DNA of 64,000 bases. Origin: Oscillospiraceae bacterium (GTDB lineage Bacteria; Bacillota; Clostridia; Oscillospirales; Ruminococcaceae). The DNA is taken from positions 241,253-305,252 of the forward strand of contig JAFQIY010000016.1 of assembly GCA_017415165.1 (NCBI GenBank), written 5' to 3'. The notes under the pieces are model-generated. The model was given only the letters and a program-made list of their open reading frames with translations. It did no database searches and was not told the origin of the DNA. This document shows positions 51,335-58,391 of this stretch, one piece after another; position 1 is the first letter of the stretch, and the number at the start of each line of letters is the position of its first letter. Made by a program: the position numbers and the translations under genes.

Positions 51335-51373
51335 AAGGTTTCGTCCACCGTTTGACAGATGGGCGAAACCTTT
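51335..51373 (+). terminator. Terminator of eno, copy 1 of a duplicated hairpin
   Basis: AAAGGTTTCG...CGAAACCTTT with internal TCC/GGG pairs. The same sequence, with one base changed, recurs at 51556-51594. Confidence 0.85.
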
Positions 51374-51553
51374 CAGTTTGTCGAAAAAGACTTTTCGACA
51401 AAGAATAGTGAATAGTGAATATTGAATAATGAAGAATTAAGGAATTGCCTTCGGCAATGATATTAAAAATGTCCGCAAAGCGGACACCTTAACTATTCAT
51501 TATTCTTTATTCATTATTCATTTTTCATTAGCCTGTCGACTTTATCGACAGGC
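51374..51553. mobile_element. Hairpin-and-heptamer repeat element, full copy 1
   Basis: Order: hairpin TTGTCGAAAA/TTTTCGACAA; heptamers GAATAGT, GAATAGT, GAATATT, GAATAAT, GAAGAAT; TAAGG; hairpin TTGCCTTCGGCAA; spacer; hairpin GTCCGCAAAGCGGAC; CCTTAA; inverted heptamers ACTATTC, ATTATTC, TTTATTC, ATTATTC, ATTTTTC; hairpin AGCCTGTCGA/TCGACAGGCT. The whole is roughly palindromic and non-coding, like a MITE or REP-type element. The about 60-base core is identical in the copy at 63844. Confidence 0.8.
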
Positions 51554-51555
51554 TC

Positions 51556-51597
51556 AAAGGTTTCGTCCACTGTTTGACAGATGGGCGAAACCTTTTT
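51556..51597 (-). terminator. Terminator of sod, copy 2 of the duplicated hairpin
   Basis: Near-identical to 51335-51373 and in the same orientation on the plus strand; the stem is self-complementary and so can serve the convergent sod gene, which stops 7 bases away. Confidence 0.8.
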
Positions 51598-51603
51598 ATG
51601 TAA

Positions 51604-52215
51604 TCAATTCATTGTCTGTCCCGCAAGCCTTGACTCTGCTTTTTCCCAATCGAGCAACTTCATAACAGCGGAAAGATATTCCCTGCGGTCGTTTTGCCTG
51701 TCAAGGTAGTAGGCGTGCTCCCACAAATCAATCAGAAGCAGCGGCAGATACTTGTCAAAATCGACTGTTTCCTGATTTGGAGTAACCATAATTTCAAGAT
51801 TTTTTTCGGGAGTGAACACAACCCATATCCACCCTGAGCCGTTATGGCTTATGCCCGTGTCAACAAGCTCGTCACGGAATTCCTTTTCCGAGCCGAAGCT
51901 TTGCCTGATGAGGTTCTGCATATTTTCAGACGGTTCTTTGTAATCGGGTGTAAGCGAGTTGAAATAAAGCTCGTGATTGTATGTTCCTCCTGCATTTTTC
52001 TGCAGCTCCTCGTCACCCATTTTTGTAAGCACCTCCAGAGGAACATTCTGCATAAGAGGGTGATTGGCAAGGATTGCGTTAAGCTTATCAAGATAGCTTT
52101 TGTAGTGCTTATCGTGATGGAAGTACATAGTGTACCTGCTGATATGCGGTTCAAGTGCACTGAAATCATACGGCAAGGGCAGATACTCATAGGGATAATA
52201 ATTTTCAGAATTCAT
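51604..52215 (-). CDS. sodA: Superoxide dismutase, Fe/Mn type
   Basis: 203 residues from ATG 52215 (TTG 52221 is an alternative). The four metal ligands are in YFHHDKHYKSY (His), AGGTYNHELYF (His), LLIDLWEHAYYLD (Asp and His). Core motifs SGWIWVVFTP present. Converts superoxide to peroxide and oxygen; useful for oxygen tolerance in an otherwise fermentative organism. The metal, Fe or Mn, cannot be told reliably. Confidence 0.92.
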   Translation of the reverse strand: MNSENYYPYEYLPLPYDFSALEPHISRYTMYFHHDKHYKSYLDKLNAILANHPLMQNVPLEVLTKMGDEELQKNAGGTYNHELYFNSLTPDYKEPSENMQNLIRQSFGSEKEFRDELVDTGISHNGSGWIWVVFTPEKNLEIMVTPNQETVDFDKYLPLLLIDLWEHAYYLDRQNDRREYLSAVMKLLDWEKAESRLAGQTMN

Positions 52216-52286
52216 TTTCAACCGACCTTTCAGAAAGTTATCGGTTAATTATATGCGCATAATCAGGAATTTAGAATAAATGATAA

Positions 52287-52315
52287 TTTACAAATCTGCG
52301 AAAATGGGTTATAAT
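52287..52315 (+). promoter_or_regulatory. Promoter of tcdA
   Basis: TTTACA, 17 bases, TATAAT, 28 bases before the start codon. Confidence 0.8.
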
Positions 52316-52343
52316 ATATTCATTAACCTATGGAGGTAATAAT

Positions 52344-53045
52344 ATGAATCAGTTTTCCCGTTCAGCGCTGCTGCTTGGAAATGATGGTATGGATAAACTC
52401 AGAAATGCCCGTGTTGCGGTTTTCGGCATAGGAGGCGTAGGCGGTCACGCCGCTGAGGCGCTTGCCCGTACAGGTGTCGGCAGGCTTGACCTTTTTGACA
52501 ACGACACGGTCAGCCTTACAAACATCAACCGTCAGATTATTGCTACGCTTGACAAAGTCGGTGAGTACAAGGTTGACGTTATGAAGGAGCGTATCGCACA
52601 GATTAATCCTGAGGCTGAGGTCAATGCGTACCGTTGTTTTTTTATGCCCGATAATTCTGCGGATTTCGATTTTACTCAGTACGATTACGTCATTGACGCT
52701 GTTGACACGGTTACTGCAAAGCTTGAGCTTGTTATGAAATCTCAGGATGCGGGCGTGCCGATAATCTGCTCAATGGGAGCAGGCAACAAGCTTGACGCAG
52801 CAGCTTTTCAGGTTTCGGATATCTACAAGACTTCGGTTTGTCCCCTTGCAAGAGTTATGCGTAACGAGCTTCGCAAGAGGGGCGTGAAAAAGCTGAAAGT
52901 TGTTTATTCTCAGGAACCTCCGATTACTCCGCTGCCGTCCGACGAGGAGTGCGCCAAAAAAATTGTTCCGGGAAGTGTAGCGTTTGTTCCGTCAGTTGCA
53001 GGACTTATTCTTGCAGGTGAAGTTATAAAGGATTTGTGCAAATAA
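52344..53045 (+). CDS. tcdA: tRNA threonylcarbamoyladenosine dehydratase (ThiF/E1-like)
   Basis: 233 residues. Adenylation site VAVFGIGGVGGHAAEALART, DLFDNDTVSLTNINRQIIAT (Asp and Asn-Arg-Gln), DYVIDAVDTVTAKLELV, SMGAGNKLD and VVYSQEPPITP are typical of TcdA/CsdL, which cyclises t6A in tRNAs to ct6A. The ThiF fold is shared with ubiquitin-activating enzymes but no carrier protein is adjacent. Confidence 0.9.
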   Translation: MNQFSRSALLLGNDGMDKLRNARVAVFGIGGVGGHAAEALARTGVGRLDLFDNDTVSLTNINRQIIATLDKVGEYKVDVMKERIAQINPEAEVNAYRCFFMPDNSADFDFTQYDYVIDAVDTVTAKLELVMKSQDAGVPIICSMGAGNKLDAAAFQVSDIYKTSVCPLARVMRNELRKRGVKKLKVVYSQEPPITPLPSDEECAKKIVPGSVAFVPSVAGLILAGEVIKDLCK

Positions 53046-53048
53046 AAA

Positions 53049-53087
53049 GACCTGAGAGGAATTAAACCTCTCAGGTCATATTTTTTT
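53049..53087. terminator. Terminator between tcdA and the CheX-like gene
   Basis: GACCTGAGAGG paired with CCTCTCAGGTC, then a T-run; A-rich on the other side so it also suits the minus strand. Confidence 0.9.
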
Positions 53088-53088
53088 A

Positions 53089-53967
53089 TTAGAATGAAAC
53101 AATAAAGTTTACTACGCCGAATGAGAAGCAGACAGGAATAACGCAGGCATTTTTCAGCTCGCTGATATCCATATTGTCGTAGTAGCACTGTGGTTCAAGC
53201 TTCAGCTCAATGCCTGTATCATTTGACATATTGACAGCAAACAGACCATTGTGGAGATTGATGAACTCGCTTACGCAAGCCTGTGTGTACTCGTCATCAT
53301 CAGTAAGTTCTTCCTTTGCAAAGCGTGAAGCAAATTCAATCATAGCGGAAGTGTCAGCGTCAATGATTGTGATTGCGCTGAGACCGCCCTCAATTCTCTG
53401 TACAACGCAGTTGGAAATTTCATCACAAACGGGCTTAGCGTCCATCGGTGTAAAGTCATCACCGATAAAACGGATAAGGTTCTTGAAAAGCAGTGAAACG
53501 TAATTTGTCATATAAGCAGAATTTGTTCCGCCGCTGAAATTGTAGAAATGCTTTACAAGTCTTGCAGCAGCTTCATCACTTCCGTCATTGAAGTCGTTTT
53601 CAGAAATGCTGTTTTCCTGCTTATAGGAGTTAAGCGCCTGCTCAAACTGAGTATTAGTCATATAGCCATTGTCAACAAGAGCCTGTCCGAGAAGCAGGTG
53701 ACCTGCAGGCTGTGTCTGGAAAAGGCTCTCAACCTGGTCCTTTGTAAGGAAGCCCATATCAACCATAACATCGCCGATTCTCTTATCAACTCTCTGCTGC
53801 TCGTTGTGAGCCTTTTCAACCTGTTCTGCTGTCATAAAACCTGCATTGATAGCAAGAACACCAAGCTTCAGACGGGTTGTTTTCATAGTCTGGAGAACCT
53901 CAGAAAGATGCTCAGGGGAAACAAGCTGCTGGTGAAGCAGATAATTACCGAAAAATTGTGTAAACAT
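53089..53967 (-). CDS. MshEN-like repeat protein fused to a CheX-like domain
   Basis: 292 residues. Residues 1-118 hold four copies of a 27-30 residue motif (FGNYLLHQQLVSPEHLSEVL; LGVLAINAGFMTAEQVEKAH; IGDVMVDMGFLTKDQVESLF; LGQALVDNGYMTNTQFEQAL), the pattern of MshEN/GSPII_E_N domains, some of which bind cyclic di-GMP. Residues about 130-292 resemble CheX-type CheY phosphatases (MDAKPVCDEISNCVVQRIEG, then EFINLHNGLFAV), with E..N-like residues in each. The response regulator gene lies 18 bases upstream on the same strand and is its likely partner. Confidence 0.7.
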   Translation of the reverse strand: MFTQFFGNYLLHQQLVSPEHLSEVLQTMKTTRLKLGVLAINAGFMTAEQVEKAHNEQQRVDKRIGDVMVDMGFLTKDQVESLFQTQPAGHLLLGQALVDNGYMTNTQFEQALNSYKQENSISENDFNDGSDEAAARLVKHFYNFSGGTNSAYMTNYVSLLFKNLIRFIGDDFTPMDAKPVCDEISNCVVQRIEGGLSAITIIDADTSAMIEFASRFAKEELTDDDEYTQACVSEFINLHNGLFAVNMSNDTGIELKLEPQCYYDNMDISELKNACVIPVCFSFGVVNFIVSF

Positions 53968-53985
53968 TAAATCAGCCCTCCCGGA

Positions 53986-54348
53986 TTATTGTGAAGCCTT
54001 GGAAACAATTTTAGCTACATCTTCGTTTGCAATAGGCTTCTGCAGGAAGTCATAAGCACCTGCCATAATAGCTTCCTTGAGATTTTCCTGAGTACCTACG
54101 GAAGAAGCCATAACAACCTTAGCGCTGCTATCGAAAGCCTTGATTTCTGTAAGAGCCTCAACACCGCTCTTTACAGGCATAATAATGTCCATAAAAACCA
54201 AATCAGGCTTTTCAGCCTTATACTTATCAATTGCCTGCTGACCGTCAGCAGCTTCTATAATTTCGGTAGCGCCTGCTGCAGCAACAGCGTCCTTCATCTT
54301 TTTGCGTACAAACATAGAATCGTCGCAGACCATTACCTTTAATGCCAT
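53986..54348 (-). CDS. CheY-like response regulator
   Basis: 120 residues, receiver domain only: acidic pair VMVCDDSMFVRKKM, phosphorylated Asp in PDLVFMDIIMPVKSG, Thr/Ser in VVMASSVGTQENL, Lys in YDFLQKPIAN. ATG 54348 is preferred to a GTG at 54357 because AAAGGG is 8 bases before it. No output domain, so it works by protein contact, probably with the CheX-like partner downstream and the Hpt protein encoded divergently. Confidence 0.9.
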   Translation of the reverse strand: MALKVMVCDDSMFVRKKMKDAVAAAGATEIIEAADGQQAIDKYKAEKPDLVFMDIIMPVKSGVEALTEIKAFDSSAKVVMASSVGTQENLKEAIMAGAYDFLQKPIANEDVAKIVSKASQ

Positions 54349-54576
54349 TGTGTACACCCTTTCAAAATAAAAATCGGCGGACTTCGTACAATCCGCATAT
54401 TACAATACTAATTATACAATATATTTTATTTTTTTTCAATATGTTTAACAAACATTTTTAGCTCGTTTTTTTGTGCACTTTAACTATGGCTCATTAAAAA
54501 TATTTTAATTTTTTATCTATAATGTTTACCGAAAACCTTTTCAGTCATCACTGTTTGTTTAAATTTAAGGAAGCTC

Positions 54577-54605
54577 TTGACAAAAAATGCCGAAATAGGT
54601 ATAAT
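54577..54605 (+). promoter_or_regulatory. Promoter of the Hpt gene
   Basis: TTGACA, 17 bases, TATAAT, 44 bases before the start. The remaining divergent intergenic DNA 54349-54576 is AT-rich without other features. Confidence 0.85.
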
Positions 54606-54648
54606 ATATTAAACAGTTGTAAACTGTCTGATAATTTTTTAGGGAGCG

Positions 54649-55026
54649 GTGATATATACTACGAATACGACTCAGAACAATCTTCTCACTGCACTCAAGG
54701 AAATCGGAGTTGACGTTGATGGAACCGTGTCACGTTTTATGAACAACTCGGAAATCTACATTAAATTTCTGGCAAGATTTCCCGATGAGGACAGAATTAC
54801 CCCTATTTATGAGGCTATTGCCGAAAAGGATTATGAAAAGCTTCTTTCAGCTGCACACAAGCTTAAAGGTGTTACGGCTAATCTCGGTATGACGGCGCTT
54901 TCAGCAAAGGCTGCTGAAATTGTTGCAAAGGTACGCAACGATATCTACGACGGATTTGAGGAGGACGCTGCTGAGGTTGAACGTCTTTCAAATCAGGTCT
55001 GCGATGTTATCAGGGCTAATATATGA
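54649..55026 (+). CDS. Histidine phosphotransfer (Hpt) domain protein
   Basis: 125 residues. The Hpt helix bundle with the phospho-His in KLLSAAHKLKGVTANLGMTA. The start is GTG at 54649, with AGGGAG only two bases upstream; the next in-frame Met (31) would cut into the domain, so a weakly translated GTG start is likeliest. It would shuttle phosphate between a kinase encoded elsewhere and the receiver at 53986. Confidence 0.8.
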   Translation: MIYTTNTTQNNLLTALKEIGVDVDGTVSRFMNNSEIYIKFLARFPDEDRITPIYEAIAEKDYEKLLSAAHKLKGVTANLGMTALSAKAAEIVAKVRNDIYDGFEEDAAEVERLSNQVCDVIRANI

Positions 55027-55030
55027 TTAT

Positions 55031-55064
55031 AAAGCACGGCTTATGCTCCGTGCTTTATTTTTTA
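55031..55064 (+). terminator. Terminator of the Hpt gene
   Basis: AAAGCACGG paired with CCGTGCTTT then a T-rich run. Confidence 0.85.
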
Positions 55065-55183
55065 TTACGACATATTTATAAAATATCCATTTTTAGCCGT
55101 CAAGATTGTGATATAATTGTCAATGTATCATCTGATTTTTTTACAGAGGGGAGGACACACTTGTCAGGAGTGTGGTCACATTG

Positions 55184-57004
55184 ATGGATAAAATTATAAA
55201 CGCTGTCGAAGCAGTCAACGATGCTGTCAACGGCTTTGTATGGGGCGTGCCTATGCTTGTCCTGATTATTTCTACGGGAATTTTTATGACAATCCGAACA
55301 GGATTTTTTCAGATAACTAAAATCAAATATTGGTTCGGAGAAACACTTTTAGCTATTTTCAAGAAAAAATCCGTAACCAAAACCAAGGACAAAAAAGCTA
55401 TTTCCCAGTTTCAGGCACTTGCCACGGCACTGGCGGCTACTATCGGTACAGGTAACATTGCTGGTGTTGCCACGGCACTTGTAATCGGCGGACCCGGTGC
55501 GGTATTCTGGATGTGGATGTCTGCTTTCTTCGGAATGATGACAAACTTTTCGGAAAAGGTATTGGGCATTTACTTCCGAAAGAAAAACGCAAGCGGCGAA
55601 TGGGCAGGCGGTCCGATGTACTATATTGAAGAAGGACTTAAGGACAAGAAGGGCATAAAGCATATTGCCAAGCCACTTGCGGTACTGTTCTCGGTTTTCT
55701 GCGTACTAGCTTCCTTTGGCATAGGAAATATGACTCAGGTCAACTCCATTTCCAGCGCAATGAAGGCAAACTTCAATATTCCTGCACTTGTTACAGGTAT
55801 CGTTCTTGCTGTGATTGCGGGACTTATTATAATCGGCGGTATCAAGCGTATTGCAAGCGTTACGGAAAAGCTTGTACCGTTTATGGCACTGTTCTACATA
55901 ATCGGCTGTCTGATTATTTTCATTTCCAACTATAAGCAAATTCCTTACGTTTTCTCCAGCATTTTCAGCAACGCTTTCCGCTTTGATGCGGTTGCAGGCG
56001 GTGTCGGCGGCTACATTATTATGCGTGCGGCAACAATGGGCTTCAAGCGCGGTATTTTCTCCAACGAGTCGGGACTCGGTTCATCGGTAATTGTTCACTC
56101 ATCTTCCGACGTAAAAGAACCTGTTATTCAGGGTATGTGGGGTATTTTCGAGGTTTTCTTCGATACACTTATCGTTTGTACGCTTACCGCTTTTGTAATT
56201 CTTTCAAGTCCTGCCAATGCAAAAACATTTGATGAGGCTATGCAGAATATTTCCACGGAAACACAGTATTTTGAGATTTTCTCAGCGGAAAAGAACGGCG
56301 TTGTAAAGCTTATTGACAATAACTACACTACAGTATTGAAGGTTGCTGACGAAAATGCCGCTGAGGGTACATATACAGAATATACTGCAAAAACCGTTTA
56401 CGGACAGGATTTGACAGTTAAGCTTATAAACGCTGACCAAGCCTCCGATGAGGATGATTTTACATTTGCAAACATTATGACAATCCAAGGTATTCAGGGT
56501 AAAAATGCTGACGGAACACTTATGACAGACGAAAACGGAAATCCCGTTATCACATCGGTAAAAATCAACGAGGTAAACGGTGTGCCGATTGTAACATACG
56601 CATTCAGCCTTCGTTTCGGCGATGTTGCAGGCAAAATCCTTGCGGTTGCAATTCTGCTGTTTGCATTCTCAACAGTTCTCGGCTGGTCGTTCTACGGAAC
56701 AAAGGCACTGGAATACCTTTTCGGCGCAAAGGCTGTAACTGTCTACAAGATTATTTTTATTCCGTTTATTGTAATCGGCTGTACGCTTGACCTGAGTCTT
56801 GCGTGGGATATTGCCGATACACTCAACGGACTTATGGCAATTCCTAATCTTATCGGTGTGCTTCTGCTTTCACCTGTGGTTGTAAGAATTACCTGCAACT
56901 ATATCAACAGAAACATCAGGAAAGTTGACAACGCACCTTATCCGATGCTTTCCGCATATGCCGATATTCAGGCTGAGCAGGAAGCGAAGCTTAAAGAAGA
57001 ATAA
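55184..57004 (+). CDS. Sodium:alanine/glycine symporter (AGCS family) with inserted domain
   Basis: 606 residues from ATG 55184; TTG 55181 and GTG 55172 are alternatives because AGGAG at 55166 is far from the ATG. Family motifs: FVWGVPMLVLIISTGIFMTI, FQALATALAATIGTGNIAGV, GGPGAVFWMWMSAFFGMMTN, GVGGYIIMRAATMGFKRGIF, FSNESGLGSSVIVHSS. Usual AGCS proteins are 440-490 residues; here about 120 extra residues (about 350-470, rich in Asp, Asn, Thr and charged) interrupt the path between two late membrane helices, while FAFSTVLGWSFYGTKALEYL resumes the family. An extended -10 (TGATATAAT) is near 55116. Confidence 0.9.
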   Translation: MDKIINAVEAVNDAVNGFVWGVPMLVLIISTGIFMTIRTGFFQITKIKYWFGETLLAIFKKKSVTKTKDKKAISQFQALATALAATIGTGNIAGVATALVIGGPGAVFWMWMSAFFGMMTNFSEKVLGIYFRKKNASGEWAGGPMYYIEEGLKDKKGIKHIAKPLAVLFSVFCVLASFGIGNMTQVNSISSAMKANFNIPALVTGIVLAVIAGLIIIGGIKRIASVTEKLVPFMALFYIIGCLIIFISNYKQIPYVFSSIFSNAFRFDAVAGGVGGYIIMRAATMGFKRGIFSNESGLGSSVIVHSSSDVKEPVIQGMWGIFEVFFDTLIVCTLTAFVILSSPANAKTFDEAMQNISTETQYFEIFSAEKNGVVKLIDNNYTTVLKVADENAAEGTYTEYTAKTVYGQDLTVKLINADQASDEDDFTFANIMTIQGIQGKNADGTLMTDENGNPVITSVKINEVNGVPIVTYAFSLRFGDVAGKILAVAILLFAFSTVLGWSFYGTKALEYLFGAKAVTVYKIIFIPFIVIGCTLDLSLAWDIADTLNGLMAIPNLIGVLLLSPVVVRITCNYINRNIRKVDNAPYPMLSAYADIQAEQEAKLKEE

Positions 57005-57010
57005 AAAAGT

Positions 57011-57061
57011 ATCCCCTTAGTGCATTCCGAATTTTTCGGTTATCTGCTCTAAGGGGATTTA
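57011..57061. terminator. Bidirectional terminator after the symporter
   Basis: ATCCCCTTAG paired with CTAAGGGGAT, with an inner CCGAATTTTTCGG stem, T-rich on both sides. Confidence 0.8.
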
Positions 57062-57069
57062 TATTTTAT

Positions 57070-58272
57070 TTAGTCAACAAGAACAGGGTCGAAGTTTTCC
57101 TTCCAAGGAAGTCCCCACTTGTTGAGTGCGTCCATAAATGGGTCCGGGTCGAATTCCTCGATGTTGTAAACACCCGGTTTCTTCCACTTGCCTGTCATAA
57201 CCATCATTGCGCCAATCATTGCAGGAACGCCTGTTGTGTAGGAAATAGCCTGTGAGCCTACTTCCTTGTAGCACTCCTGATGGTCGCACACGTTGTAAAC
57301 GTAGTACTTAACAGGCTTGCCGTCCTTGAAGCCCTGCATAATACAGCCGATGTTTGTCTTGCCGACCGTTCTCGGACCAAGTGAAGCAGGGTCAGGAAGT
57401 ACAGCCTTCAGGAACTGAAGCGGAACAATCTGCATACCCTCGTATTCGATAGGCTCGATTGAAGTCATACCGACATTTTCAAGGCACTTCAGATGCGTAA
57501 GGTAGCTCTGACCGAAGGTCATAAAGAAACGGATACGCTTGATGCCGCTGATGTTCAGCGCAAGGGACTCAAGCTCCTCGTGGTGAAGCAGATACATATC
57601 CTTTTCGCCCACCTCGTCAAAGTTGTATACGCGCTTGATTTCCATAGGCTCTGTTTCAACCCACTTGCCGTTTTCGATGTAGCTTCCCTTTGCGGAAACC
57701 TCACGGATATTGATTTCAGGGTTGAAGTTTGTTGCAAAGGGGTAGCCGTGGTCGCCGCCGTTGCAGTCGAGAATATCTATGTAGTTGATTTCGTCAAAGT
57801 AGTGCTTCTGTGCATATGCACAGAATACGCCTGTTACACCGGGGTCGAAGCCGCTTCCGAGAAGTGCTGTGATACCAGCCTTTTCGAACTTTTCACGGTA
57901 TGCCCACTGCCACTTATACTCAAACTTTGCAGTATCAAGAGGCTCATAGTTTGCGGTATCAACATAGTCAACCTTACATTCGAGGCAAGCGTCCATAATG
58001 GTCAAATCCTGATACGGAAGCGCAACGTTGATACAGATATCAGGCTTGAATTCCTTCATCAGCGCAACAAGCTCGCTTACATTGTCGGCATCAACCTTAG
58101 CGGTTGAAATTTTTGTTTTTGTAGTACCCTCCAGCTTTTCCTTGAGTGCATCGCACTTGGATTTTGTACGGGAGGCAATCATAATTTCCTCAAACACTTC
58201 GGAATTCTGGCAGCACTTGTGAATTACAACGGAAGCAACTCCGCCGCAGCCGATAATTAAAGCTTTACCCAA
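57070..58272 (-). CDS. Saccharopine dehydrogenase-like protein, carboxynorspermidine dehydrogenase type
   Basis: 400 residues from TTG 58272 (AAAGGA 11 bases upstream; family begins GKALIIG). Rossmann motif LIIGCGGVASVVIHKCC, DVVNVALPYQDLTIMDACLE-like segment, DTANYEP, LGSGFDPGVTGVFCAYAQ, DCNGGDHGYPFATNFNPEIN and FMTFGQSYLTHLKCLENVGM are shared with carboxynorspermidine dehydrogenase, which joins a diamine with aspartate semialdehyde on the way to (nor)spermidine. The decarboxylase gene nspC is not in the window, so pathway assignment rests on family. Confidence 0.85.
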   Translation of the reverse strand: MGKALIIGCGGVASVVIHKCCQNSEVFEEIMIASRTKSKCDALKEKLEGTTKTKISTAKVDADNVSELVALMKEFKPDICINVALPYQDLTIMDACLECKVDYVDTANYEPLDTAKFEYKWQWAYREKFEKAGITALLGSGFDPGVTGVFCAYAQKHYFDEINYIDILDCNGGDHGYPFATNFNPEINIREVSAKGSYIENGKWVETEPMEIKRVYNFDEVGEKDMYLLHHEELESLALNISGIKRIRFFMTFGQSYLTHLKCLENVGMTSIEPIEYEGMQIVPLQFLKAVLPDPASLGPRTVGKTNIGCIMQGFKDGKPVKYYVYNVCDHQECYKEVGSQAISYTTGVPAMIGAMMVMTGKWKKPGVYNIEEFDPDPFMDALNKWGLPWKENFDPVLVD

Positions 58273-58391
58273 TTTGACAACAGTCCTTTCAATTGTATAA
58301 TCTGACCTGAAAAAGTCATTGAGTAATTATACCATAAGGGACACGGAATTGCAATAGTTTTTTACAATAATTTGTTACTGCGGCAAAGCGT

